A stretch of DNA of 23,399 nucleotides from a virus. The position numbers and the translations under genes were made by a program. Below are positions 16,090-23,399 of this stretch, in pieces. The stretch lies in the IMG/VR virus record IMGVR_UViG_3300025727_000054, positions 1-23,399 of that record; one strand, 5' to 3'. The first letter of the stretch is position 1, and the number at the start of each line of letters is the position of its first letter. The notes beneath the pieces were generated by a model. The model saw nothing but the letters and a program-made list of their open reading frames with translations. It was not told the origin of the DNA and made no database searches.

Positions 16090-17415
16090 TTAAAATTCAA
16101 CTACTAGCTTAACATCCTCTGTTTGGTCAGATGCACGATTGATGGGAGCTCGATATTCTACATAAATTTGTTCTCCACTATCATCATCCATTTCAGCACC
16201 AGAGTATGTACTTGCTGTTGCGGCAGAGCCAGATACATTTGGGTTTGCAATCAAAACTACTTTTCTAAAATCATCTCCTACAACAAAATCACCACCCTCT
16301 GTTCCAACTAAACGAACATTCATCATAACGTATGCTCCACCAAGTTCTGTCTTTGGATTTTTACCGTGTCCATTCTTGGGACCGATTCGTGGTTCAAGTG
16401 TACATCCTGTTCCACCACCACCAGTAAGAGTTGCTGTGCCAGAACGATAACCAGTACCAACTGCTGTCATAGCAATTTTCTTAATGATACCACCAACTAC
16501 ACTTGAACATCTTGCAGCTGCACCAGTACCTTCTGTTGTCGTAATTGCTACTGCTGGCATTATTTCATAAACACTTGTAGTATCTGGTTGTGTTGTCCAT
16601 GCAGAAACAGTTGCTACTTTTGTAGAACCAACATAGTCAGTAATAACTTTAATCTGTCCACTTCCAGTTCCTGAAGAAATATAAACTGTCATACTATTAT
16701 AAACATCATCTGTTACAGATGCTGTAGCTGCAAGAGTAATTGTAGTTGCCGCACCAGCTTGTGCCGTACCTGTATGAGTATTTGTATATCCAGTTCCACC
16801 AGCAGTTACATCTATATGTTCCAATGCTCCATCAACAGCTGCTTGCTGAACAGTCCATTGTGCTGTACCATCATTTGATGTCAAATACTTAATTGGAATC
16901 CAATCTGTCGTTACATATTTCAATACATCTGCCTGTTGGACTTCATACATAAATTTCCAACGATAGTTATCTGATGTTTCTATAATTGATGCAGATTGTC
17001 CAGTAGGTTTGACTGTAGAAGCAAGTCCACCATAATTACTGATACACTTGTAAATATTATATTGATCTGTCATTACAAAAAATGTTTGGTCAATCTGGTC
17101 ATCTTGAAGATGATTGTATTCTGTATAAACAGTTCCTGATGTCCAATCAGTTCTTTTAACAACATGAGATACATCTGAGGTATTAATTAATTTTGCAGCT
17201 ATCATATCATTATGATGAATAAAAGGTGCTACAGTTGTATCTATAGGTGTTGGGATTGCTGTATCAGATGGGGAGCCTTCAGTATATTGTCCAGCACTTA
17301 CACCAGACCAACTATCAGCCTTTCCAATCATTAGATACATCTTATTAGTCGCAAATGACCCAATAAAATTATCTGCGTTATAAGTTCTAAATGCATTTGT
17401 TATAATTGCTGGCAT
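16090..17415 (-). CDS. 8: Baseplate wedge protein gp8, with a repeat-rich insert
   Basis: 441 residues against 334 in T4 gp8. Both ends match T4 gp8. The N-terminus reads IITNAFRTYNADNF then YLMIGKADSWS, like T4 SKFRTEKMLNFY and ITFGRSEPWS. YRWKFMYEV (151-159) matches T4 YVWEYLFEI. The C-terminus GEQIYVEYRAPI with ASDQTED matches T4 GEMIYMENRPPI with AMDQTEE. gp8 is the outer wedge protein that contacts gp7 and gp10. The extra length lies around residues 198-345 and holds two GxGY repeats (TAGGTGY, TAVGTGY), one with a TLTGGGG tail. Between them is a VYISSGTGSGQIKVITDY module. A GAGGAT ribosome binding site and tandem late promoters precede it. It is followed by the giant 1804-aa structural gene after a 15-nt gap. 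Confidence 0.93.
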   Translation of the reverse strand: MPAIITNAFRTYNADNFIGSFATNKMYLMIGKADSWSGVSAGQYTEGSPSDTAIPTPIDTTVAPFIHHNDMIAAKLINTSDVSHVVKRTDWTSGTVYTEYNHLQDDQIDQTFFVMTDQYNIYKCISNYGGLASTVKPTGQSASIIETSDNYRWKFMYEVQQADVLKYVTTDWIPIKYLTSNDGTAQWTVQQAAVDGALEHIDVTAGGTGYTNTHTGTAQAGAATTITLAATASVTDDVYNSMTVYISSGTGSGQIKVITDYVGSTKVATVSAWTTQPDTTSVYEIMPAVAITTTEGTGAAARCSSVVGGIIKKIAMTAVGTGYRSGTATLTGGGGTGCTLEPRIGPKNGHGKNPKTELGGAYVMMNVRLVGTEGGDFVVGDDFRKVVLIANPNVSGSAATASTYSGAEMDDDSGEQIYVEYRAPINRASDQTEDVKLVVEF

Positions 17416-17443
17416 AACTCAAATCCTCTTGTTTAATTTCTTA

Positions 17444-17451
17444 TATTTATA
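17444..17451 (-). promoter_or_regulatory. T4-type late promoter, copy proximal to gp8
   Basis: An exact TATAAATA on the minus strand in the gap before gp8, 28 nt upstream of its ATG. It leaves room for the GAGGAT ribosome binding site. It forms a tandem pair with the copy at 17453-17460, 9 bp away start to start. Confidence 0.75.
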
Positions 17452-17452
17452 A

Positions 17453-17460
17453 TATTTATA
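17453..17460 (-). promoter_or_regulatory. T4-type late promoter, distal tandem copy
   Basis: A second exact TATAAATA on the minus strand, overlapping the last codons of the 645-aa gene. Two octamers one helical turn apart could act as alternative start sites for the gp8 / giant structural protein unit, or one may be fortuitous in this AT-rich gap. Confidence 0.6.
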
Positions 17461-19393
17461 CAATACTTATGTGACTATTCATCACATATCTCGTTTTTTC
17501 GTTCTGTGTTGTAACATATTTGGAAATCTGTTCGTTCTTAAAAAATTCAATCGTATATGCATTACTACCCAAGTCTGTTTTTAATGTACTATATCCAGCC
17601 TGTTTTGCAAATTTCAATCTGTCTACTTGACGGCGCATAGGACCTAATTGTAATGCCCCTCCAATACCACTTGAAATCTGTCCCCAATCTTCATATGACG
17701 AAATACTTAAATCTGTAATGGTACTCCAATTCTCAGATGGCATGGTAAGTCCCATCTGAACATATAACCAATCATTACTATCTGCTATACTTAAAAGAAT
17801 AATAGGTAAATCTATTTCAACAATATGCCAATCAGAATGTCCGAGTCCCATCTGTGAACCAAAAGCTTGTCCATTGTGTGGCCACGGACCTCCATCTGGC
17901 CATTCTGGATTTGTCTGTTGTAATTGTAGATTGAGTCGTACTGGTGGCTCAATATCTCCATCATGCCAAACAATAGTATATGGCCATTTGTGTTGTGGAG
18001 GAATAGAAAGTTTTATTCCTGTTTCGAGTAATCCCGTAATTAATGTTCTACCAAATAATGCAAGCCCAGAAGGATGCACTATTCGTTTGACATAATCTCT
18101 CCACTTGTCAATTGTATTACCAGCTTTAATCTCATAAGAAAATGCTTGATAATATATACTATCTTGAATATAGTTAGCAGCAGAAATAAATCCATCATCA
18201 CCAACCCATCTTGTATTTGCTTCATCTTCGTAACTACCAATTGTTGCTACACCCGTTGCTGTGCCATCTCCTTTAGAAGCAAAATTTAAAGTTGGTATTG
18301 ATTGATAATGAAAACCACCATTTACTATTTTCAAAGTTTTAATTCCACCAATACCAGACCCACTTAATGTAACACTAGCTCCTGTTCCACTTCCTCCTCC
18401 AGAAATAGTTGGTGTTGCTTTATATCCATATCCATTATGTTCAAACTCCAAAGCAGTAATTACACCAGAACCATCTACAGTTTTAACAAGTACACTACAA
18501 GTTCTTCCATCAATTTCTAATTTATCTGTATTGTTAATTGTAAGTTTATCACCAACAACATAACCAGTTCCACCAGATACAATAGTTGCTGTAGTCATAC
18601 TTCCAGTTGTTAATGATGAAACCATAAACTGTGCCCCGACAGCACCTGCTCCACCACCTGTTACTGCAATATTGTCATCTACACTATAACCATTGCCAGA
18701 ATTTGTTATTGTATATCCTGTTACCATACTATCCAGAGTAAACGTATTTGTTCCGTCTGTAACAGTTTCGTTGTCAATAAATGTTCCAACAACTTTAGAA
18801 AGATAAATAGTAGAAACAACAAAGGCTCCTATTTGTTCATTCAATACTAACTCAACAATTCCAGTAGCACCAGAAGTTCCACCAGTAATTTCTTGTCCAG
18901 TAAAATCAAATATAGCTGAACTACCACTAGTGTCAATACATCTTAAAATTTTATCTCTAGTATATCTTCCATCTGATATACGAAGCATATCAACAGATGG
19001 ATAATAAAATTCAATTTCTTCTTGATACAATAAACGAAATAAAAACTGAAAAGATTTCTCACTACCTTTTGCACGATAGAAATCACGGAGTCGTTTTATT
19101 ACATGAGGTTTATTTGAATTAGCAAATACAGCCTCTGGAATATCCTTACCAAATTGTGTTTTAAAATACTGTAAGAAATCATCAACTGTTTTATCAACAT
19201 TAAAATAATTTGGAAGATTACCAATAATCTCATATGGTTTTCCAGTTTGTTCCAGATACTCATAGTATGCTTCCAAGAAAGCTACAAACGTAGCATGATC
19301 CTGTTTTACAAAATCTGGTAATTGTCCTTCTACACGAACAGATATTCGTTCATCAAACGAAGGATGTATTGGGGTGTTTGGATTACTTGCCAT
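17456..19393 (-). CDS. Baseplate/virion structural protein in the gp7 position (645 aa)
   Basis: Lies exactly between gp6 and gp8, where T4 has gp7, but I cannot show sequence homology to T4 gp7 (1032 aa). The N-terminal 150 residues are helical and look conserved, with HATFVAFLEAYYEYLEQ (33-49) and a VIKRLRDFYRAKGSEKSFQF stretch (98-117). The middle (157-375) is a beta-rich block of two FxxGQEITGGTSGATG-type modules and four GxGY-type repeats (YTITNSGNGY, IVSGGTGY, EFEHNGYGY, IVNGGFHY). Residues 396-450 carry YIQDSIYYQAFSYEI and IVHPSGLALFGR, which I recall from marine T4-like structural proteins. The C-terminal third is Trp-rich and ends in helices. It probably forms part of the wedge. The central block resembles fibre modules more than a classical wedge core. 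Confidence 0.85.
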   Translation of the reverse strand: MASNPNTPIHPSFDERISVRVEGQLPDFVKQDHATFVAFLEAYYEYLEQTGKPYEIIGNLPNYFNVDKTVDDFLQYFKTQFGKDIPEAVFANSNKPHVIKRLRDFYRAKGSEKSFQFLFRLLYQEEIEFYYPSVDMLRISDGRYTRDKILRCIDTSGSSAIFDFTGQEITGGTSGATGIVELVLNEQIGAFVVSTIYLSKVVGTFIDNETVTDGTNTFTLDSMVTGYTITNSGNGYSVDDNIAVTGGGAGAVGAQFMVSSLTTGSMTTATIVSGGTGYVVGDKLTINNTDKLEIDGRTCSVLVKTVDGSGVITALEFEHNGYGYKATPTISGGGSGTGASVTLSGSGIGGIKTLKIVNGGFHYQSIPTLNFASKGDGTATGVATIGSYEDEANTRWVGDDGFISAANYIQDSIYYQAFSYEIKAGNTIDKWRDYVKRIVHPSGLALFGRTLITGLLETGIKLSIPPQHKWPYTIVWHDGDIEPPVRLNLQLQQTNPEWPDGGPWPHNGQAFGSQMGLGHSDWHIVEIDLPIILLSIADSNDWLYVQMGLTMPSENWSTITDLSISSYEDWGQISSGIGGALQLGPMRRQVDRLKFAKQAGYSTLKTDLGSNAYTIEFFKNEQISKYVTTQNEKTRYVMNSHISIV

Positions 19394-19394
19394 A

Positions 19395-21236
19395 TTAGAT
19401 TATCGTTTCCGCGACCATTGTAATATTAATTGCAGCTGTGTCAGTCGAATCAGTTGTTATTATTTGTTCTCTTAATGGAGTAATATCCTGATTGTTAGTT
19501 CCAGGTGTTACAGTCATCTTGATATATGTTTTTCCATCTGAAATAGTATAAGGAGTAAAACTATTTAAAACAACTTTACCAGTAGTATAATCTATAGTAC
19601 CAAGATTCTGAGAACCAGAAGGTAAAGTCATATACGTTGTTGGAATATCTATAGCAACACTATCTGTTGAACTAGTATAAGTTGATCTAACTAATTTAAC
19701 ATTACCAAGACTATCATCAATCAATGTATATGTAAATCCATCACTCGCCGTAAAGGCAGTGCTGGTAAGTGTTCCCTTAGTTAGTGTCGTATTAAATTCC
19801 ATAGTATATGTCGCAGCTACTGCTAAAGTTGTTGGAGCAATTTGCATCTGATATCTAATAGATGTTTTACTATTGCGTATAGAACTATTCGTATCATCTA
19901 TTACTCCTGCTAACTTAGAATATCTAAACTTATTATCAAACTTTTGCAAACTCGTTGAGAAGTAATTTGTAATAGTTGAACTTATTAGAGATTTTAAAGT
20001 ATCTTCATTCGTCAACAAAGTAACAGGATCATAATTAATAGTCGTGTCAATTAAGAGATAATAAAAAATAGGATCAATAATTTCTGGTGTTACAGTAACT
20101 ACATTAGTCTTTTTCAATATAGATGTTTTGATTGCATCTTTAGTAGCTGCACTAAATGCTGTATTGCCTTTTGGTTTAACTGCTATATAAACTTTACCAT
20201 ATACTGCGGGACTTGCATCCTCACCACCATATACCGTAATAGATTCTATATCACTTCTCTCACCAAGCAAGATAGCTTTATAATCTTCTTTAGTTGTTGC
20301 ACGTTTTTGTGCTTGATATAATTTTGGTGCATTTGTTTTTATTGAAGCAACAGATTCAATCTCTGCCCCACCTGAAGCTGCACTAGCAACTGTCAATGTA
20401 TAGTTAGCTGATGATAAACCAGCAACTGTTCCGACAGCCGTAAATGAACTTGCCTTATTTGCGGCTAAACCACTTGTAACTAAATACTCAATAAAAATAA
20501 TATTAGCATCAGCTAACTGAGCTCCAACTGAACCATCACCAAATAAAATTTCGTATTTTTGTTCTTCCACTTCTTGTATCCAAAAAACTTTTTGTGTAGA
20601 TGCTATTGTTGTAACATCTAATGCATTAGCATTTGTCCAAGTAGTTACTGCTGTATCTGATGATGAATTTTGAACTTGAACTGTAATAGTAGAAATATCA
20701 ACATTTCTATTTGGCACAACAAATCTTTGTGTTGTATCAGCTAAGTTGACAGTATATTTTTTATTAACAATTGTTCCTTCTCTGATCGGTAAATTAGTAA
20801 CTGAATAGGCACCAGCAATCGGATAAATTGTTTTGTTGGCTGTTGTTGTAAACGTATAACTTGTTGCACTAATACTAGTAGTAAATCTTGTATTTTTTGC
20901 AATTGATAAAGATGTGGGAGAACCACTTGGAGTAAAAGTCATATCCAAGTATGCAGTAGAAGCAGTGACTGATGTTGGTATAACATTCAAATGTTTTGCA
21001 TGAGAAACTACTGATTCTCTAAGTGAAGCAGAATCTATAAACATTTCATTGACTGCCATGTTTGCATAGTATCCCATATAGTGAGTATTGTATGCTAAGA
21101 CATCTAACAAAACATCCATACCACTTCCAGTAAAATCATAATCAGCAAATTGACTTTGTGCTGATAAATATGATTTTAAATTTGACTTGATACCATCAAA
21201 TTCTAAATCTGTTATTGTTAATTTATTGCTTGCCAT
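19395..21236 (-). CDS. 6: Baseplate wedge protein gp6 (baseplate J-like)
   Basis: 613 residues, close to T4 gp6 (about 660). gp6 dimers form the inner ring joining the baseplate wedges. The N-terminal signature of the marine T4-like family is clear: a YDFTGSGMDVLLDVLAYN segment (residues 33-50), followed by HYMGYYANMAVNEMFIDSAS and a long helix to about residue 85. Further on are the LFGDGSVG motif (231-238) and the baseplate-J-type IKTNAPKLYQAQKRATTKED (299-318). The C-terminal part contains FDNKFRYSKLAGVIDDTN (433-450) and ends in beta-rich sequence. It starts immediately after gp25, with GGAGAGG 9 nt before the ATG. One base separates its stop from the next gene's ATG. No frameshift or insertion is apparent. 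Confidence 0.95.
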   Translation of the reverse strand: MASNKLTITDLEFDGIKSNLKSYLSAQSQFADYDFTGSGMDVLLDVLAYNTHYMGYYANMAVNEMFIDSASLRESVVSHAKHLNVIPTSVTASTAYLDMTFTPSGSPTSLSIAKNTRFTTSISATSYTFTTTANKTIYPIAGAYSVTNLPIREGTIVNKKYTVNLADTTQRFVVPNRNVDISTITVQVQNSSSDTAVTTWTNANALDVTTIASTQKVFWIQEVEEQKYEILFGDGSVGAQLADANIIFIEYLVTSGLAANKASSFTAVGTVAGLSSANYTLTVASAASGGAEIESVASIKTNAPKLYQAQKRATTKEDYKAILLGERSDIESITVYGGEDASPAVYGKVYIAVKPKGNTAFSAATKDAIKTSILKKTNVVTVTPEIIDPIFYYLLIDTTINYDPVTLLTNEDTLKSLISSTITNYFSTSLQKFDNKFRYSKLAGVIDDTNSSIRNSKTSIRYQMQIAPTTLAVAATYTMEFNTTLTKGTLTSTAFTASDGFTYTLIDDSLGNVKLVRSTYTSSTDSVAIDIPTTYMTLPSGSQNLGTIDYTTGKVVLNSFTPYTISDGKTYIKMTVTPGTNNQDITPLREQIITTDSTDTAAINITMVAETII

Positions 21237-21653
21237 TTATCGTAACCTCTCCAAAAACAATGAAATTTCTATGGGCTCTGGTGAATTGACTACATGGAAA
21301 AAAATTGAAACATCAAAACCATTTTTATCTATATCTCCACCAACAACAATATCATCTACCACAACTCTTGGTTCATAGTTTGCTAAACATAATTCTACAG
21401 CTAATTGAATATCATATTTCGTATGAGCAGTAGCCAGGCCAAACAAATGTCTAGTTACTCCTCCATCAACTTCAGGATGGAATGGTTTATCATACTTGTT
21501 TGTCAATATGAGATTCTTAACAGCTCGTTTAACAGCCTCTACATTTGTCTTTCGTACAATGTCTTTTGTTATAGGATGAGCAACAAAATCCAAATCCAGA
21601 TCAGCCCATTGTCTGTTATGTGTAGAAAGTCCCTTTGTATATATTGCTGCCAT
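21237..21653 (-). CDS. 25: Baseplate wedge protein gp25 (T4 gp25/GpW family)
   Basis: 138 residues, the normal size for gp25. The fold is conserved from T4 gp25 to contractile-tail and type VI secretion TssE proteins. It sits in the baseplate wedge next to the gp6 dimer and helps start sheath assembly. Family features visible here are a DLDLDFVAHPITKDI segment near residue 20, a following helix (VKRAVKNLILTNKYDKPFHP) and G-rich VTRHLFGL, then an amphipathic helix and a C-terminal beta pair ending EPIEISLFLERLR. An AAGGA ribosome binding site lies 9 nt before the ATG. The stop codon directly abuts the gp6 ATG, so translation is probably coupled. The gp25-gp6 order matches other T4-like phages of marine type. 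I see no truncation or odd residues. Confidence 0.95.
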   Translation of the reverse strand: MAAIYTKGLSTHNRQWADLDLDFVAHPITKDIVRKTNVEAVKRAVKNLILTNKYDKPFHPEVDGGVTRHLFGLATAHTKYDIQLAVELCLANYEPRVVVDDIVVGGDIDKNGFDVSIFFHVVNSPEPIEISLFLERLR

Positions 21654-21735
21654 AACTTGTTCCTTGTATTACTATTTTCTGTGTGTTATAATGTATTGTA
21701 GGTTTGGTTAGGGATCAAGATATTACTTATATTAA

Positions 21736-21876
21736 TTATCTTCTTTTCCCTTGTCCTTTATATCTTTTCCAGCTTACTTTTTTCTTCTTATTCTTTGGCA
21801 TACTTCTAGTAGAATGTCCAATAGAAGTAACTTTTTTAATCTTTTCTCTCTTGTTTTTAACTACTTGTTGAGCCAT
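21736..21876 (-). CDS. Tiny, very basic conserved phage protein (46 aa)
   Basis: A 46-codon gene with an excellent ribosome binding site (GAGGAGA at 21881-21887, 4 nt before the ATG) and a late promoter just upstream. The translation begins MAQQVVKNKREKIKK, continues with a GHSTRSMPKNKKKK core and ends in WKRYKGQGKRR. More than one third of the residues are Lys or Arg. There are no cysteines or acidic clusters, and it is too short for a folded enzyme. From memory, similar GHSTR..PK / RYRGQGK mini-proteins occur in marine T4-like phages. A nucleic-acid-binding or virion-packaged role is only an inference from charge. The position ahead of gp25 in a late unit argues for late expression. It is easily missed because it is under 60 codons. 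Confidence 0.85.
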   Translation of the reverse strand: MAQQVVKNKREKIKKVTSIGHSTRSMPKNKKKKVSWKRYKGQGKRR

Positions 21877-21890
21877 AATATCTCCTCATA

Positions 21891-21898
21891 TATTTATA
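21891..21898 (-). promoter_or_regulatory. T4-type late promoter (TATAAATA)
   Basis: An exact TATAAATA octamer on the minus strand, in the short gap between the upstream unknown gene and the 46-codon basic gene, 15 nt before that gene's ATG. T4 late promoters consist of essentially this octamer at -10, read by the gp55 sigma-like factor. It would drive the small gene, gp25, gp6 and the 645-aa gene. With so short a distance to the ATG, the leader would hold little more than the ribosome binding site. Confidence 0.75.
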
Positions 21899-21904
21899 AT
21901 AGTT

Positions 21905-23399
21905 TTAGTATAATTTTCCAAATGGGCCGAACCCCTTTCCCTTTTTCTGTGCCATAAAACAAACATAAGTTACCCATATATCTAAGTGAGTTATATCTTT
22001 ATTTTTTGGACTTTTCTTGTCCTTCAATTTCCTTAATTTATCTAAACAATCTACTTGCATTAATTTGGATACAATATTATATCTTAATCTATCCGATGTA
22101 TCTTTACGCTCACCTTTTTTATCACCATCATCTTCACTTGGAGGAGATAACTCCTCTTTCTGTTTTTTGTTCCATGCTGTAAATCCCATATCTATTCGTT
22201 TTTCAAAATCCAATAAATCAACTTGCAAAAACATGCGTGTAACAGTATTAATAAAAGTTTTTCCATTAACACCACCACAATCAATAAATTTTCCCGAAAT
22301 TCTATCTACCATTCTTTCATAATCTGGTGCAGCTTTTTTCCATGCCTTTGAATCGGCTGGATATTTAGTAGCATCATTTGCAAACGGAGCTCCTAGTTTT
22401 ACAAACAACTCTCTTACTTCATCTGCTTGAGCTCTACCTGCACGAGCACCAGGTGCTGCTAATGGTTTTGGTTCAAACTTTAAATTTTGTGGTTTATTAG
22501 AACTTGTACTACTAGATTTTAAAGGCAACTCAAACCAATCTTTGCCATCTTCAGAAATTATCATTGATGCTTCCATTGTTCCAAATGCCAAAATATTATA
22601 ATCTAAATTTTTTATTTTTTTTGTTTTAGCTAACTTATCTATATTATTTTTCCATGACTTAGATTGTGAAAATTTTGATAACTTTCCTTTCCATGTTTTT
22701 TCTGCCGCACCACCTTGAACTAAATAATTACCAGTTTCAACATTAAGTGAACATTTAGATCGCGTATGAGATTTATTAAATTGATATACATTAGCTCCTT
22801 TACCCGGTATAAACATTCTATGAGCTTTCGGATCTAAATTTACAACTTCCCACAATGCAGCTTTTCCAGAAATCTTTTTTAATGAAATACCAACCACACT
22901 AGGACTCTGAGAATTACTTTGTTGCCTCATCAAGGTAACCATTATATTATTTAACATATGAATCAAAACTTTTTTACTTCCAATATTTACTTGTCCTAAT
23001 GCACCTTCAATGTCTTTTTTAACTTGTTCATAATCATTAACTAACCATACATCAGCTGGATTCCATGTATCCTTTTTAGAAATACCTGCTCTCGTTCCTA
23101 CTAGTTTACTAATCCATTCCATAAAGGCACCTGAAGTCGATCTATCATAATGATCGAATTTAGATGCATCACCACCAAGTTGTGATTTACCAATTTTTGT
23201 ACTCGTATCAAATACTTTACTTTGTTGTTTATAAAAATTCTGTAGCCATTGTGTATCAGCATGATGCTTCGCTGGGAAATATTCAAAAATTATATCTTGT
23301 GCTGCAGAATAACTATGATCCTTATAATATGGTATTCCTATTTTTTTACTTTGAGTAGCACTTAAACCACCAATCTTTCCTACAAATAATTTATTTTTT
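21905..23399 (-). CDS. Conserved-looking phage protein of unknown function, N-terminus cut by window edge
   Basis: The frame stays open from the TAA stop at the low-coordinate end to the window edge, giving at least 497 residues. The first ATG in the window, at 23122, is therefore internal: 92 further sense codons precede it and it has no convincing Shine-Dalgarno sequence. The protein is soluble-looking and lysine-rich, with no signal peptide or membrane segment. A stretch WNPADVWLV lies just after the internal ATG. A Ser/Pro-rich and charged segment (KQKEELSPPSEDDGDKKGER) precedes a helical C-terminus ending in a Gly/Lys-rich GKGFGPFGKLY. It sits directly upstream of the late baseplate genes, separated from them by a late promoter. 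I do not recognise the family. A virion, assembly or DNA-handling role would each be a guess. Confidence 0.85.
   Translation of the reverse strand, partial: KNKLFVGKIGGLSATQSKKIGIPYYKDHSYSAAQDIIFEYFPAKHHADTQWLQNFYKQQSKVFDTSTKIGKSQLGGDASKFDHYDRSTSGAFMEWISKLVGTRAGISKKDTWNPADVWLVNDYEQVKKDIEGALGQVNIGSKKVLIHMLNNIMVTLMRQQSNSQSPSVVGISLKKISGKAALWEVVNLDPKAHRMFIPGKGANVYQFNKSHTRSKCSLNVETGNYLVQGGAAEKTWKGKLSKFSQSKSWKNNIDKLAKTKKIKNLDYNILAFGTMEASMIISEDGKDWFELPLKSSSTSSNKPQNLKFEPKPLAAPGARAGRAQADEVRELFVKLGAPFANDATKYPADSKAWKKAAPDYERMVDRISGKFIDCGGVNGKTFINTVTRMFLQVDLLDFEKRIDMGFTAWNKKQKEELSPPSEDDGDKKGERKDTSDRLRYNIVSKLMQVDCLDKLRKLKDKKSPKNKDITHLDIWVTYVCFMAQKKGKGFGPFGKLY

Noticed and set aside
21654-21735. Promoter or terminator in the 82-bp gap before gp25
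   Set aside because: A TATAAC and a TTGATC can be picked out on the minus strand but their spacing (22 bp) is wrong, and no stable hairpin with a T-run is seen. Apart from the AAGGA ribosome binding site, nothing is supported.
23101-23286. Separate 61-aa gene, and a gene start at 23122 for the unknown protein
   Set aside because: The 21905 frame is open through 23122 to the window edge with ordinary amino-acid composition, so the ATG at 23122 is internal and the 61-aa frame is a shadow.

Overview
The window looks like part of the late structural region of a large T4-superfamily myovirus, most like the marine cyanophages and pelagiphages. The evidence is three recognisable T4 baseplate wedge proteins (gp25, gp6, gp8) in T4 order, T4-type late promoter octamers (TATAAATA), AT-rich DNA and tail-fibre modules of the kind common in marine phages. 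Every supportable gene lies on the minus strand, so the genes read from high to low coordinates. The genes are packed tightly, with stop/start overlaps (TAATG, ATGA) or gaps of a few bases. No host gene, integrase, lysis gene, replication gene, intact tRNA or CRISPR array is visible, and the host cannot be named from the sequence.

Layout in transcription order: (1) 23399-21905, the 3' part of a conserved-looking protein of unknown function. (2) 21876-17456, a tiny very basic protein missing from ordinary ORF calls, then gp25, gp6 and a 645-aa protein in the gp7 position. (3) 17415-10460, gp8 with a large insert, a 1804-aa giant virion protein in the gp9/gp10 position, and a small coiled-coil protein. 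(4) 10458-1, a tail-fibre/adhesin cassette: a fibre with an Mtd-like N-terminus, a glycine-rich adhesin with apparently permuted halves, a 2-oxoglutarate/Fe(II) oxygenase, a small conserved phage protein, an 837-aa fibre with three glycine-rich domains, three tandem six-repeat propeller-like proteins, a short shaft protein, a 115-aa putative virion protein and the start of another fibre gene.

The baseplate genes should build the wedge and tail rim. The 1804-aa protein and the fibre cassette probably form the peripheral host-recognition apparatus. TATAAATA sites before the small basic gene, gp8 (two copies), the 180-aa gene and the 115-aa gene, plus one inside the 67-aa gene, divide the region into late transcription units. 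None was seen on the plus strand.

The most interesting signals are: short modules (GxGY/GGGG and FxxGExxTGG repeats) shared by baseplate and fibre proteins; the permuted glycine-rich adhesin; three paralogous propeller-like genes, two sharing an exact 33-bp repeat; a perfect tRNA T-arm sequence embedded in a fibre gene; and an oxygenase gene placed between adhesin genes. No wholly new multi-gene system is evident. The novelty lies in how this receptor-binding cassette is assembled and reshuffled.
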